A stretch of 64,000 nucleotides of DNA from UBA9655 sp964597045 (GTDB lineage Bacteria > Pseudomonadota > Alphaproteobacteria > UBA9655): NCBI GenBank assembly GCA_964597045.1, contig CAZQWE010000005.1, positions 1 to 64,000 of the forward strand. Reading direction: 5' to 3'. The notes below the pieces were generated by a model. The model worked only from the letters and a program-made list of their open reading frames with translations, was not told where the DNA came from and ran no database searches. Positions 17,027 to 25,968 of this stretch are shown here, piece after piece (the first letter of the stretch is position 1; every line of letters begins with the position of its first letter). The translations under genes were made by a program, and so were the position numbers.

Positions 17027-18208
17027 CTATTGTTGAGAAGGTATAATTTTACCAGCCCATAAATCCTCTAAAAAGTCTTGTATTGGATAAACTGATATTT
17101 CAATACCCTCTATTATCATAAGTCTTTTTCTAGGCTCTAAACTAACGACACAAACTTTTTCAGGATTATAGTCTTTTGCAAACTCAACCAGACCTTGAAT
17201 ATCTCTTTTTTCAACAGGCGTACTGAGTTTAACCTCAATTGCAAACTTTCCTCTATTGAGTACAAAATCGACTTCCAATCCACTTTTGGTTCGCCAATAA
17301 TTAATATCGTAAGTTAAATTATTCAGTTCTTTATAACCCACGAGCTCCAAGAATACATAGTGTTCGAGGGCTTTTCCAGCTTCTGGCCCTCGTAATTGTT
17401 TTATTTGGCGGTCTATGAGGCTATGAATCATACCAGGATCAAAAAAATAAAACTTAGGCTTATGTGTAATAAGCTGCCGTGACTTAGCTTTAGCAAAGGG
17501 CGGAACCATAAACCCTATTAGCATTTCTATTATAAGTTCAAAATATAATTGTACAGTTCTAACAGTTACACCACATTCTCGAGCAACATTGGAAAAATTA
17601 ACCATTTCTCCATGACTAAATGCTATAGCTTCTAAAAACCTGTTAAAAGCACCTAATTGTCGTATGCGACTTTCCCATTGAATTTCAGGTATAAGATAAT
17701 CAACGACATAACCTTGCAAAGATCTAATGGGAGAAGTTTCAGACAAGTAATGAGAGGGAAGTAGGCCATTATTAAAAATACGTAATAAATCAAATGTAGG
17801 TAACTCCGGATAGACAAGAGGTGTGAATAGTTGTCTCCAAGACCTTCCCCCCAAAAGGTTTGCACCAGAATGTTTTAATTTACGTAAACTAGACCCACAT
17901 AAAATAAATGAAGTTCCTGGAATATTTTCTATCATCCAATGAACCTCATCTAATACTTCGGGAATTTTTTGAATTTCATCTAAGATTATAGTAGTTATGC
18001 GTTTTTCTTCAGGTAGCTTGAGAATCTCATTTCGAATAAGGTGAGGAGCTCTTGAATAAAAGAGGTAATCTTCTGACTTAAGAAAGTCATAATACACTGA
18101 ATCCTTATAGGTTTCCTTTAAGAAGGTCGACTTTCCTGTCTTTCGAGCCCCCCAGAGGAAAAGAGATTGACCTTTAGGAAGATCCAAATGGAGATACCTT
18201 TTTAACAT
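17027..18208 (-). CDS. AAA_14/DUF4143 family ATPase, copy 2
   Basis: The 393-residue protein shows Walker A GARKTGKST (about residues 20-28), Walker B TTIILDEIQ (about 92-100), CGSSLRKLK as the sensor segment and a DUF4143 C-terminus with GLEVDFVLN then FAIEVKLS, a PD-(D/E)xK-like pattern. An internal helix-turn-helix-like stretch (VARECGVTVRTVQLYFEL) may contact DNA. It is only distantly related to the copies at 7878 and 25969. A palindrome overlaps its probable promoter. It lies alone between unrelated genes, consistent with acquisition. Confidence 0.85.
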   Translation of the reverse strand: MLKRYLHLDLPKGQSLFLWGARKTGKSTFLKETYKDSVYYDFLKSEDYLFYSRAPHLIRNEILKLPEEKRITTIILDEIQKIPEVLDEVHWMIENIPGTSFILCGSSLRKLKHSGANLLGGRSWRQLFTPLVYPELPTFDLLRIFNNGLLPSHYLSETSPIRSLQGYVVDYLIPEIQWESRIRQLGAFNRFLEAIAFSHGEMVNFSNVARECGVTVRTVQLYFELIIEMLIGFMVPPFAKAKSRQLITHKPKFYFFDPGMIHSLIDRQIKQLRGPEAGKALEHYVFLELVGYKELNNLTYDINYWRTKSGLEVDFVLNRGKFAIEVKLSTPVEKRDIQGLVEFAKDYNPEKVCVVSLEPRKRLMIIEGIEISVYPIQDFLEDLWAGKIIPSQQ

Positions 18209-18250
18209 TTTATGTATATTCCTATAAATTAGTTAAGCTTATTTATACTC

Positions 18251-18270
18251 ACATATACAAAAGTGTATGT
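18251..18270 (-). promoter_or_regulatory. Palindrome overlapping the promoter of AAA_14 copy 2
   Basis: ACATATAC and GTGTATGT form an imperfect palindrome (7 of 8 pairs) around AAAA. On the minus strand it abuts a consensus -35 (TTGACA), with TATAAA some 20 bp further on; that spacing is long for sigma70. It lies about 45-60 bp before the start codon, a position suited to an autoregulatory operator. Confidence 0.45.
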
Positions 18271-18331
18271 CAATTTGTTAATTTTCAAAATCTTACACCT
18301 TCTACCTTAAGTTGATGTTTACGTACGACAA

Positions 18332-18817
18332 TCAGGATAGGGCTTGTTGGCTTGTCATAAGACTGCACCCCAATTTCTCCAAACACTCTCGTAAATCAGA
18401 ATCAGAAATGTCCTGTGTCATATCCTCAACCCATCTTTTTTCTTCATCTGTAAGAGGTACGGGTATTTTCTTTACCACCTCTTTGGGTGGCACAAAATCA
18501 TGGGTCATACGGAGTTTAGTAAGCGCTTTATATCCAAAGAAGGTATTCACTTGCTCCAGCAATAAATCCTGGGAATATTGAAGCAACAAGGCTCCCGAGG
18601 AGGTCACACTCAGGTGAAGTGTGCCCTCGGTTTTCTTACCCTTTGGAAACGTGATACTTTCAGCAAGAGCAATTTTAGCAAAGCGCTCGCCAACAATTTG
18701 AGGCCAGTGGGTGATGACTTTCCCTTCCATAAGCCCACGAGCCTTGAAGACGGGCTTCACAATTCTCTGGGTATATATCCCTATACGTTTGGGGCTTCTC
18801 TTGATAAGGTGCTTCAT
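18332..18817 (-). CDS. dciA: DciA-like (DUF721) protein
   Basis: The 161-residue protein has the DUF721 features HWPQIVGERFAK (about residues 37-48) followed by LHLSVTSSGALLLQYSQDLLLEQVNTFFGY (in parts, about residues 67-96). DUF721 includes DciA, the ancestral replicative-helicase operator/loader. Position divergent to mutY is the usual alphaproteobacterial arrangement. The C-terminal 40 residues are charged and specific to this protein. Helicase loading is inferred from the family. Confidence 0.75.
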   Translation of the reverse strand: MKHLIKRSPKRIGIYTQRIVKPVFKARGLMEGKVITHWPQIVGERFAKIALAESITFPKGKKTEGTLHLSVTSSGALLLQYSQDLLLEQVNTFFGYKALTKLRMTHDFVPPKEVVKKIPVPLTDEEKRWVEDMTQDISDSDLRECLEKLGCSLMTSQQALS

Positions 18818-18852
18818 ACGCTCAAAATAGAATGTGTAAAAAGGTTTGGCAA

Positions 18853-19812
18853 GTGAACGTGTTTTCTATGAGGCTTTTGGATTGGTATGATAAGGAACGC
18901 CGTACCCTCCCCTGGCGCACATCCCTAAAAAACCCCTACCATACGTGGCTCAGTGAGATCATGTTGCAACAAACAACAGTTGCGACAGTCATTCCTTACT
19001 TTAACCGATTTATAGAGAAGTGGCCTCGCGTTCAGGATCTCGCAAATGCCTCAATTGATGAAGTGCTAACTGAATGGCAGGGCCTGGGGTATTATTCAAG
19101 AGCCCGTAACCTTCATAAGTGTGCAGCTCTTCTTGCTCAAGATTTTCCGGATAAAGAAGAAGGCCTGCTCAAACTTCCCGGAATTGGACCCTATACAGCA
19201 GCTGCTATTGTCTCAATTGCTTTTGAACAACCAGCAACCGCCATTGATGGAAATGTGATTCGGGTTATGAGTCGGTACAGTGCGCTTCCAAAGCCTAAAC
19301 CTACAGAAGAAGTGAAACAAGCTCTTGAGACTCTTTTACCTACCACAAGATTTGGTGACTTCACACAAGCATTAATGGAACTAGGAGCCCTGATTTGCCG
19401 CCCCAAGACTCCTCTTTGTGAAAAATGCCCCCTGAGCAATGAGTGTCTCGCATTTCAAAAAAAGGAGACCCACCTCTATCCCCTTAAACGCCCAAAACAA
19501 AAGCTTCCTACTCGTTATGCCACCGCGTTTATTATCAAGCGGAATGATGGGGCAATCTTGCTGCGGAAACGCCCAGATAAAGGGCTTCTCGGCGGAATGA
19601 TGGAAGTTCCCTCAACTCCTTGGGAGACGACAAAATCGCAAGATCATAGAACAAAGGTCAAGCACACCTTCACGCATTTTCACTTGGAAATGGGTATCAA
19701 CCAAAGTCATGAGCACTTTGAGGGGATTTGGATCCTACCACAAGACCTTAAGAACTATGCTCTTCCTACAGTAATGAAGAAGATACTGAAGGCTGGAGCC
19801 GTTCTCGAATAG
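18853..19812 (+). CDS. mutY: A/G-specific adenine glycosylase
   Basis: MutY removes adenine mispaired with 8-oxoguanine. The sequence has the helix-hairpin-helix LPGIGPYTAAAI, the catalytic Asp in AIDGNVIRVMSR, the iron-sulfur ligands C-x6-C-x2-C-x5-C (in ICRPKTPLCEKCPLSNEC), and a C-terminal NUDIX-like domain that reads 8-oxoG. A GTG at 18853 is preferred because AAAAGG lies about 8 nt upstream; an ATG 21 nt earlier is possible. The 3' end overlaps the convergent rnhB gene by 47 nt. Confidence 0.92.
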   Translation: MNVFSMRLLDWYDKERRTLPWRTSLKNPYHTWLSEIMLQQTTVATVIPYFNRFIEKWPRVQDLANASIDEVLTEWQGLGYYSRARNLHKCAALLAQDFPDKEEGLLKLPGIGPYTAAAIVSIAFEQPATAIDGNVIRVMSRYSALPKPKPTEEVKQALETLLPTTRFGDFTQALMELGALICRPKTPLCEKCPLSNECLAFQKKETHLYPLKRPKQKLPTRYATAFIIKRNDGAILLRKRPDKGLLGGMMEVPSTPWETTKSQDHRTKVKHTFTHFHLEMGINQSHEHFEGIWILPQDLKNYALPTVMKKILKAGAVLE

Positions 19813-20386
19813 GGGCAAAGCTCCTTCTATGATGGACAGTTACTCCATACATCTTGAGAGCCGCTTGATGCTCAGCCGTTCCATAGCCCGCATTACGCTC
19901 CCATCCGTAAGCTGGATATTCTTTTGCAAGTTCAACCATCATTCGGTCGCGGGTCACTTTAGCAATTATAGATGCAGCAGCAATGGTCAGGCTTTTCCCA
20001 TCTCCCCCAATCACTGGAATCGACTTAGATCCTGAGAATTTGGGAACAAACTTTCCGTCTATAAGAAGTGTTGGGGGGAGTTCAGGAAGAGCCTTAACCG
20101 CCCTTTCCATGGCCAGAAATGTTGCTTGAAGAATATTCATCCGATCAATCTCTTCCACACTTCCAACTCCAATCCCATACCTAAAATCCTTGAGATTCAT
20201 GAGCATCTCAAAAAGAGATTCTCGCTTGGCTTGTGTTAATTTCTTTGAATCATTAAGGGTGCCCGGAACCTCGCCCAGAAACACAGCTGCAGCTGCAACA
20301 ACGGGACCCGCCCACGGTCCTCGCCCTACTTCATCAACTCCCCCAATAAGTCCTGAAAACTGTGATTCAATCTCGAGATTTGGCAC
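19766..20386 (-). CDS. rnhB: Ribonuclease HII
   Basis: The 206-residue enzyme cleaves RNA in RNA/DNA hybrids. It shows the active-site motif GVDEVGRGPWAGPVV near residue 16, further acidic residues in TLLIDGK and the C-terminal GYGTAEHQAAL. Length is normal. It overlaps mutY tail-to-tail by 47 nt and overlaps the end of the upstream antiporter gene by 20 nt, so it is probably the distal gene of that operon. Confidence 0.93.
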   Translation of the reverse strand: MPNLEIESQFSGLIGGVDEVGRGPWAGPVVAAAAVFLGEVPGTLNDSKKLTQAKRESLFEMLMNLKDFRYGIGVGSVEEIDRMNILQATFLAMERAVKALPELPPTLLIDGKFVPKFSGSKSIPVIGGDGKSLTIAAASIIAKVTRDRMMVELAKEYPAYGWERNAGYGTAEHQAALKMYGVTVHHRRSFAPIRERLQPSVSSSLL

Positions 20387-21629
20387 GCCCTATCTTTCTA
20401 TAGAGTCTTCTTATTCGGGATACCTCTTTAGCATAGAGAAGCTTGAGGAGATCAGATAAGGATATTGTTTTCTTCGGTGCAAGATCATGGAGTCTCTTGG
20501 CAATGGTGAGCCAAAGAGGACTAAGTGCCAAGGAAAGCACAGTAAGTGATATAATTAAGTTGCTGCCGTAAGTCGTAACGATTCCAATTTCCTTCCCTAC
20601 AAAAGCCAGGAGAAATGAAAATTCCCCCAACTGTGCAAGGACAACACCGGAGAGGAAGGAAATCGTCCACGGCTGTCTTAGAAGATGGAGAATACTAATA
20701 TTTAAAGCCGTTTTTCCAATCGTAATAAACATCAAAATCATGAGAACGATTTTCCAATTTTCCATGATAAATTTGAGATCCAGCAAAAGACCAATGGATA
20801 GGAAAAATACCATCATCAAAACACTATAAATCGGCGTCATACGATCAATCATAATCTGCTGCTTCTGACTGTTCCCCATAATTAACCCTGCGAGAAATGC
20901 CCCGTAGGCAGCGGATAGTCCTGCAATACCAGCAAGTGCGGCTGCACCAAAGCAAAATGTAAGACCTACCAAAGGTGTCAAATCCGTATGTCCAACAACC
21001 ACTTTTAAGAAAGGAAGATGAATCTTTTCCTTACGACTGAGATACCACACTAAAATGGCAAGGAGTCCCCCCGATGCGACTATTTTTGCTGTAATTAAAC
21101 CAAGATCGAGTTCTTCACCAGAACCAAGTCCTCTGAGAATAATGATCATGGGAACGATGGCAAGGTCTTGCGCAACGAGAACACCAATGGTCAAACGGCC
21201 AGTCGCTGTCTTCATTTCACCTACTGTGTCCAGCATTTTCACAGCCACAGCTGTGCTGCTGAGAGCGAAAACAAAAGCGAGCAGCAGGGTTAAACTGAAT
21301 GGCCAACCAAAAAGATGGGCAAGAGGGAAGGCAATGGCGAGCCCTCCAACAACTTGAAGACCCATACAACCCAAGGATACATGCCATGTATTCACAAAGG
21401 ATCTCAAGCTTAATTCAAGCCCCACAAGAAAGAGGAGCATCAAGATGCCCAGCTCTGCCAGCTTTGAGACTTCATCTCGGTTCTCAATGAATCCAAAAAG
21501 GGAAGGACCCAATATAACCCCTGCGAGAATATAACCCAAAACCGCAGGTTGCTTGATTTTCTCAAGCAAAATGCCGCATGCCAGAGCAGCGGTTACAACA
21601 ATCGCTGTTTGTGTGAGTGAAGCTTCCAT
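20367..21629 (-). CDS. CPA2 family cation:proton antiporter (KefB/C-like, no TrkA-N domain)
   Basis: The 420-residue protein is a 12-13 helix Na+/H+ exchanger-domain protein. It has KIKQPAVLGYILAGVILGPS near the start, LGILMLLFLVGLELS, and the ALSSTAVAVKML segment typical of KefB/KefC and NapA-type CPA2 antiporters. It ends soon after the last helix, so it lacks the C-terminal NAD-binding domain of full KefC. It likely exchanges K+ or Na+ for H+ at the inner membrane. Ion specificity cannot be read from sequence. Confidence 0.87.
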   Translation of the reverse strand: MEASLTQTAIVVTAALACGILLEKIKQPAVLGYILAGVILGPSLFGFIENRDEVSKLAELGILMLLFLVGLELSLRSFVNTWHVSLGCMGLQVVGGLAIAFPLAHLFGWPFSLTLLLAFVFALSSTAVAVKMLDTVGEMKTATGRLTIGVLVAQDLAIVPMIIILRGLGSGEELDLGLITAKIVASGGLLAILVWYLSRKEKIHLPFLKVVVGHTDLTPLVGLTFCFGAAALAGIAGLSAAYGAFLAGLIMGNSQKQQIMIDRMTPIYSVLMMVFFLSIGLLLDLKFIMENWKIVLMILMFITIGKTALNISILHLLRQPWTISFLSGVVLAQLGEFSFLLAFVGKEIGIVTTYGSNLIISLTVLSLALSPLWLTIAKRLHDLAPKKTISLSDLLKLLYAKEVSRIRRLYRKIGRAKSRD

Positions 21630-21706
21630 ATCTGTGTCAGTTTAGATTTATAATGAATAACGTCAAGGGATACTTTTTGGAATCAATGTGATAAAGTTAG
21701 TCTACT

Positions 21707-22438
21707 ATGTATCTTGACGTCATAGATCTTCGTAATTTTTATCAAACCCGCCTGGGACATGTTGCAAGGCGGATGATCCGTCGCAAGATCAGAGAATTCT
21801 GGCCAAACGTTAAAGGTCAGGATATCATGGCTTTAGGATATCCCACCCCATTTCTCAGATATTATAGGAACGACGCCAGACGAATCGTTGCGTTTATGCC
21901 GGCTGAACAAGGGGCTTTATCCTGGAGTGAACAAACTCCAAATATCGTCGTGTTGACAGAAGACACGCTTCTGCCCCTCCCTGATAAATCTATAGATCTG
22001 GCTTTGATTGTTCATTCTCTTGAATTTGCATCGAGTCCTAAGGATATGATCCGTGAAGTCTGGAGAGTCCTAACGGATGGGGGACGTTTACTCATAATTG
22101 TTCCCAACCGTACAGGCGTTTGGGCTCGTCTAGAAAAAACCCCTTTTGGTCATGGGCACCCTTACTCACTGGCCCAGTTAGATCTTTTTTTGAAGGAAAA
22201 TATGTTTACCCCAGAACGGACCGAGCATGTTCTTTATATCCCTCCCACTCAATCAAGAATTCTCTTAAGTATGGCCAGCGCGTGGGAGAAGATGGGTCAT
22301 AAGTGGTTTAAAACCGTTTCAGGTGTTCTGATGATCGAAGCCTCAAAACAAGTGTATGCAGGGAAAGTAGTCGAGGAAGTCACTTGGAGTAAGAAGCTCG
22401 CGCTTGGGAAAAAACTAGCGCTTCCCATGAAGAATTAA
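21707..22438 (+). CDS. Class I SAM-dependent methyltransferase (Methyltransf_11 type)
   Basis: The 243-residue protein has a methyltransferase domain with an atypical SAM loop (IMALGYPTPFL), the motif LPLPDKSIDLALIVHSLEF and the post-motif EVWRVLTDGGRLLIIVPNR. Similar proteins are common in alphaproteobacteria next to glyoxalase genes, but their substrate is unknown. No hydroxyacylglutathione hydrolase gene is adjacent here. The stop is 2 nt from the end of the convergent repeat-protein gene. Confidence 0.78.
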   Translation: MYLDVIDLRNFYQTRLGHVARRMIRRKIREFWPNVKGQDIMALGYPTPFLRYYRNDARRIVAFMPAEQGALSWSEQTPNIVVLTEDTLLPLPDKSIDLALIVHSLEFASSPKDMIREVWRVLTDGGRLLIIVPNRTGVWARLEKTPFGHGHPYSLAQLDLFLKENMFTPERTEHVLYIPPTQSRILLSMASAWEKMGHKWFKTVSGVLMIEASKQVYAGKVVEEVTWSKKLALGKKLALPMKN

Positions 22439-22440
22439 CC

Positions 22441-24873
22441 TTAACCCTTAACCAGAAGATTCAGCAAGTCATCAATGGTCATACCATCCGTCATCTTGTC
22501 CTCGGCTTGCAAAAGAACTTCTTCACAATTTTCAAGGCCCTTTAGACGATTTACAACTTCTTCTGCACGCTTATCTTCATAACAGAGGAGAAAACATATC
22601 GGGTATTTTTCTTGTAAGACTCTAAACTTCTGAGTCAAGTACATAACATTCAGTCTGTGGGGATCATCAATAACACCAAAGACATCGTTTATAGTGTAGA
22701 TAAATCCTTGTTTATCCGTATCTGGTGTGATGATCTGATCCGCCCATGAAAAGATAGCTTCACACTGATCGCCTGTATTGGCACAAACTTCCTCAATCAT
22801 CTCGAGTAAATTATTTAAATCTTCGACACCCCAATTGTAAGTAAGTGACTTGGCAATATTGCATACTCTGTCTCTATTATGACCTAAACGCTTTATTACA
22901 TGAATCAGCTTTGCAACACTATCTAAGGTGGTTTTCTTACCCTTGCTATACTTCTGAATCAAATCATGGGAGAGTTCGTAAACTTCAGGAAAGTATAATA
23001 ATGTATTACGCGTTTGATCCAGAAAATCACCAAATCCATTGGCATTCTTGCAATACGGTATAAATCTTTTGGCTTCAGCACAGACGGAGCGAGGGTGCCT
23101 CCCTAATTCATGAACAGACCTCATCTCCTTAATATAGAGCTTCAGATCATCCGTGTCCTTAAAGACAATATCTTTGACTTCTTCACAAACAACATCTTTT
23201 ATCTCTCCTAAGCGATCTAATGCCCTTTCTATATTGAACTCTGGCTTAACCTCTTTGACAACGAAGCGTGCTCCTGGAGCGTGAAGTATAATTGGGTTCA
23301 CAGTTTGAACCCTATCAATGATCTCATCAGCTAAGACCATCTCATCTGTGATTTGCTCTGTGGCTTTTGAGCAATGATCCTGCAAGGACGCAAGGGGTAA
23401 TGTTCCAAGATACTTCAGAACACCTGCAACCTCTTTCCATTTCATTTTGGGCTTAATTAAACGACAATCTTGGGCGACCCTGATTCTTGTTTCACAATCA
23501 GGTATCGGCCCAAGTTCACCCAATGATTCAAGAAACCGAGCATTTTCCTGATCCCTCGATGTGCTGAAATCCCGAAATAAAGGAACCCAGGCTTCCTCTG
23601 TTAAATAATCTTTCAAGAGGGACAAAATGAGGTCTCGCTTCCCCCCCAAAGTTTTTACCGCAAACAAGGCTTTCCTCACTAAAAAGAGGTAATCGCATTC
23701 TCTCCCAGAATTAAATGAAAAAGTCGTTCGACGTGCATCATCTTTAGGTCTTAGCGGAAGAAGATTGTGAGATATTGCTAATGCATTGATTGCAGCGCAG
23801 TCTTCCCCAACCTCGTTGAGAATATCAAAATAACCTCCCAGTTCACCCGCACGCATCTGTTCCCACACAAAATCTTTAGCAACAGAACATAAGACTTCTC
23901 TATCTTTCTTAATGTTCTTCACGGCTTCTAAAGTTTGAAAAAGCCCCTCATTCTTATAATTATTGTTTGAAGAGGTAAGCAAACCATTGGTTTTGACCAA
24001 CTTAGAGATAATACTTCTGTCGTCACCTAAGTTTTTTGTTTTTTGAAGGAAGCCTCTAATTTCAATAGGGTCCAGATCTTGTGTAAAAAGGGGAATGGCC
24101 GTCATTACGATATCCTCTCGACTATCACCTAAGGACTCAACATCACAAATCAGTTCTCGACAATAATCAAGATAAGGATAATTCCTAGACCACTGACTTT
24201 TCTGTATCATGAGTGGCATAATCTGATGAAGACCTCTCGTTTGTATAATCCTATTGGTTAATGTACAGATTGAATCCCGATCTGTCTTTATTCCGCCTAT
24301 CATCTCAATGAACTTAACAACATTGTATACATCCATCTCAGGTCGTATAAAAACTTTGACACTGTCGCAAACTTCTTCGCGGGTCGCACCAATGTCCTTA
24401 ATAGCATTCAAAATCTTGATAACGTCAGTGTCAAACTGATAAATGTCTTTGGTAATCAAATTATTATTTACAGCCAGCTGGATAATCACTTCACGTTCTT
24501 CACCTAAATCTTGTATAGCTTTGAGTAGCCTTTTTCTCCAGGGTGTCTCCGGCATCCCATGGATCGCCAATGGTTTCGCCGCCTTATAAAGAGCATCAGC
24601 TGGCTCGAGCCCTTCATCTTTTACAAATTCAAGAAGTTCTGGAAGATAATAAGGACAGACACCTTCTGTACTATATCCGTTAACAAGAGCGCAAATCGCA
24701 CCTCTCTGCTTTCCTAGATCTCTATATCCGCCAAGAACTCCGGCTACTGTTAAATCTTTTCGATAGGCATTTGTTATTGAAGCATTTTCAATTGCAAGAC
24801 GTACAATCTCCGAACGGTCTTCACCTAGTTTCCACACAATAGAGACGTAAGCAAAAGCTTCAGAAGGTCCTTC
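22441..24873 (-). pseudogene. Downstream segment of the interrupted F-box/repeat protein
   Basis: This 810-codon open segment continues in the same frame as the F-box gene at 24874-25878, separated from it only by a single TGA (24876-24874). It consists of many degenerate alpha-helical repeats of roughly 40-60 residues with a recurring L-G-x-x-R-x-x-I/V-C pattern (LGEDRSEIV, LGKQRGAIC, LGDSREDIV, LGHNRDRVC). The first internal start candidate is a GTG at 24837 with no ribosome-binding site, so the segment is probably not independently translated. The repeats are intact right across the TGA, which suggests a recent nonsense change or readthrough. No named repeat family was recognised. Confidence 0.65.
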
Positions 24874-25878
24874 TCATAATTGGCTGTTAACAGTACGTAC
24901 GAGAGATAATATAGCGTCGGTATCTGCATTACTTTTTACTATTGTATTTATATTCTTAAGTAGCTCTTCAACTTTATAAGCAATATCTTTTTCGTTAACA
25001 AATTCCTTTGCTAAAGGACAAATTTTATCGCGATTCTCACCAAGAGCATGAACGGTTTTAAGTACTCTGCCAAGATGCCTATCTTTAAGAACTCCCTGGG
25101 TTATCAAACCATTTTCTAATGATACTGTGACCAAATTCATATAATCACCATCCACCTGACTCATGGTTTCTACGATGGCCATTTTATCATAAAAAGGTTC
25201 ACTTCTAGCTTTAAGAGTCTCTATCAGATAAATCGCAGCTTCACAAATTTCACGGCGTTTAGGCCCTGCCCCGTGAACGACTCTTGCAATGACTCCCATT
25301 CCATTTACTGACAAATCGGGATGAACAAAAGTGCTCATAACCGTAGTCACATCCTCGCAAGCCTCACCCAGACTCTCAACAAAAGTCACAAGTTCCTTAC
25401 AATCTTTGTCAACAATTCCTGCAAGTTTTGCCAAACGAAAGGAGCAAAATAAAACCATTCTTCTCGTTTTGTCGTCAGTGGATTTAACATGAGCCCTATG
25501 CTTTTCACAAAAGGGATTTGTGAGGTGTCCAATTAGAACTCCTTCAACGTTTATAAGGTCACCACTTCTCAGTTTCTCTTTTGTAGCAACCCAAAGATGA
25601 CTCTTGTTAACCGCTTGGCACAGTCCATAAGATGTAAGTTCAAGGCTTAAAGCAGACCGTGCATCTAAATGAGGAAGAATAAGGCTTGCAACAACATCTT
25701 GTGGAACTGCTTCTAGATTTTTTAAATTCGTCGGGTTTCGATGAATAGTTTTCTTATCCTCTTCTTCATTTGCGCGAGGTGTTCCTGGAGGTGTTTTCCC
25801 AGCCACTCCACTTTGAGACACTCCCATAAGAGCTGCAAGAACAATTAGAGAAACGCAGCTTTGTTTATATTTTACCAT
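24874..25878 (-). CDS. Exported F-box-like protein, N-terminal part of a split repeat protein
   Basis: The 334-residue product has a signal peptide (residues 1-26) followed by an F-box-like motif at about residues 57-97 (VPQDVVASLILPHLD, then a conserved-position Trp in SHLW). Helical L-G-x-x-R-x-x-I-C repeats follow from about residue 130. F-box domains recruit SKP1-type ubiquitin ligases in eukaryotes, and bacterial F-box proteins are usually effectors acting in host cells. Here export appears to start with a Sec signal. An in-frame TGA ends it; the same repeat array resumes for another 810 codons. The truncated form retains the F-box. Confidence 0.7.
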   Translation of the reverse strand: MVKYKQSCVSLIVLAALMGVSQSGVAGKTPPGTPRANEEEDKKTIHRNPTNLKNLEAVPQDVVASLILPHLDARSALSLELTSYGLCQAVNKSHLWVATKEKLRSGDLINVEGVLIGHLTNPFCEKHRAHVKSTDDKTRRMVLFCSFRLAKLAGIVDKDCKELVTFVESLGEACEDVTTVMSTFVHPDLSVNGMGVIARVVHGAGPKRREICEAAIYLIETLKARSEPFYDKMAIVETMSQVDGDYMNLVTVSLENGLITQGVLKDRHLGRVLKTVHALGENRDKICPLAKEFVNEKDIAYKVEELLKNINTIVKSNADTDAILSLVRTVNSQL

Positions 25879-25968
25879 ATTAAACCCGTTGAACTTTATA
25901 ATATTCAGTATGTGGGTCTTTTAAATTAAAATACAAGATACATTTATGAAGTATTGAGAAAGAATGCA

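Noticed and set aside
24874..24876. TGA read as tryptophan (altered genetic code)
   Set aside because: Genes such as valS, ctaB and elaA's neighbours end normally at TGA and Trp is encoded by TGG throughout, so the code is standard.
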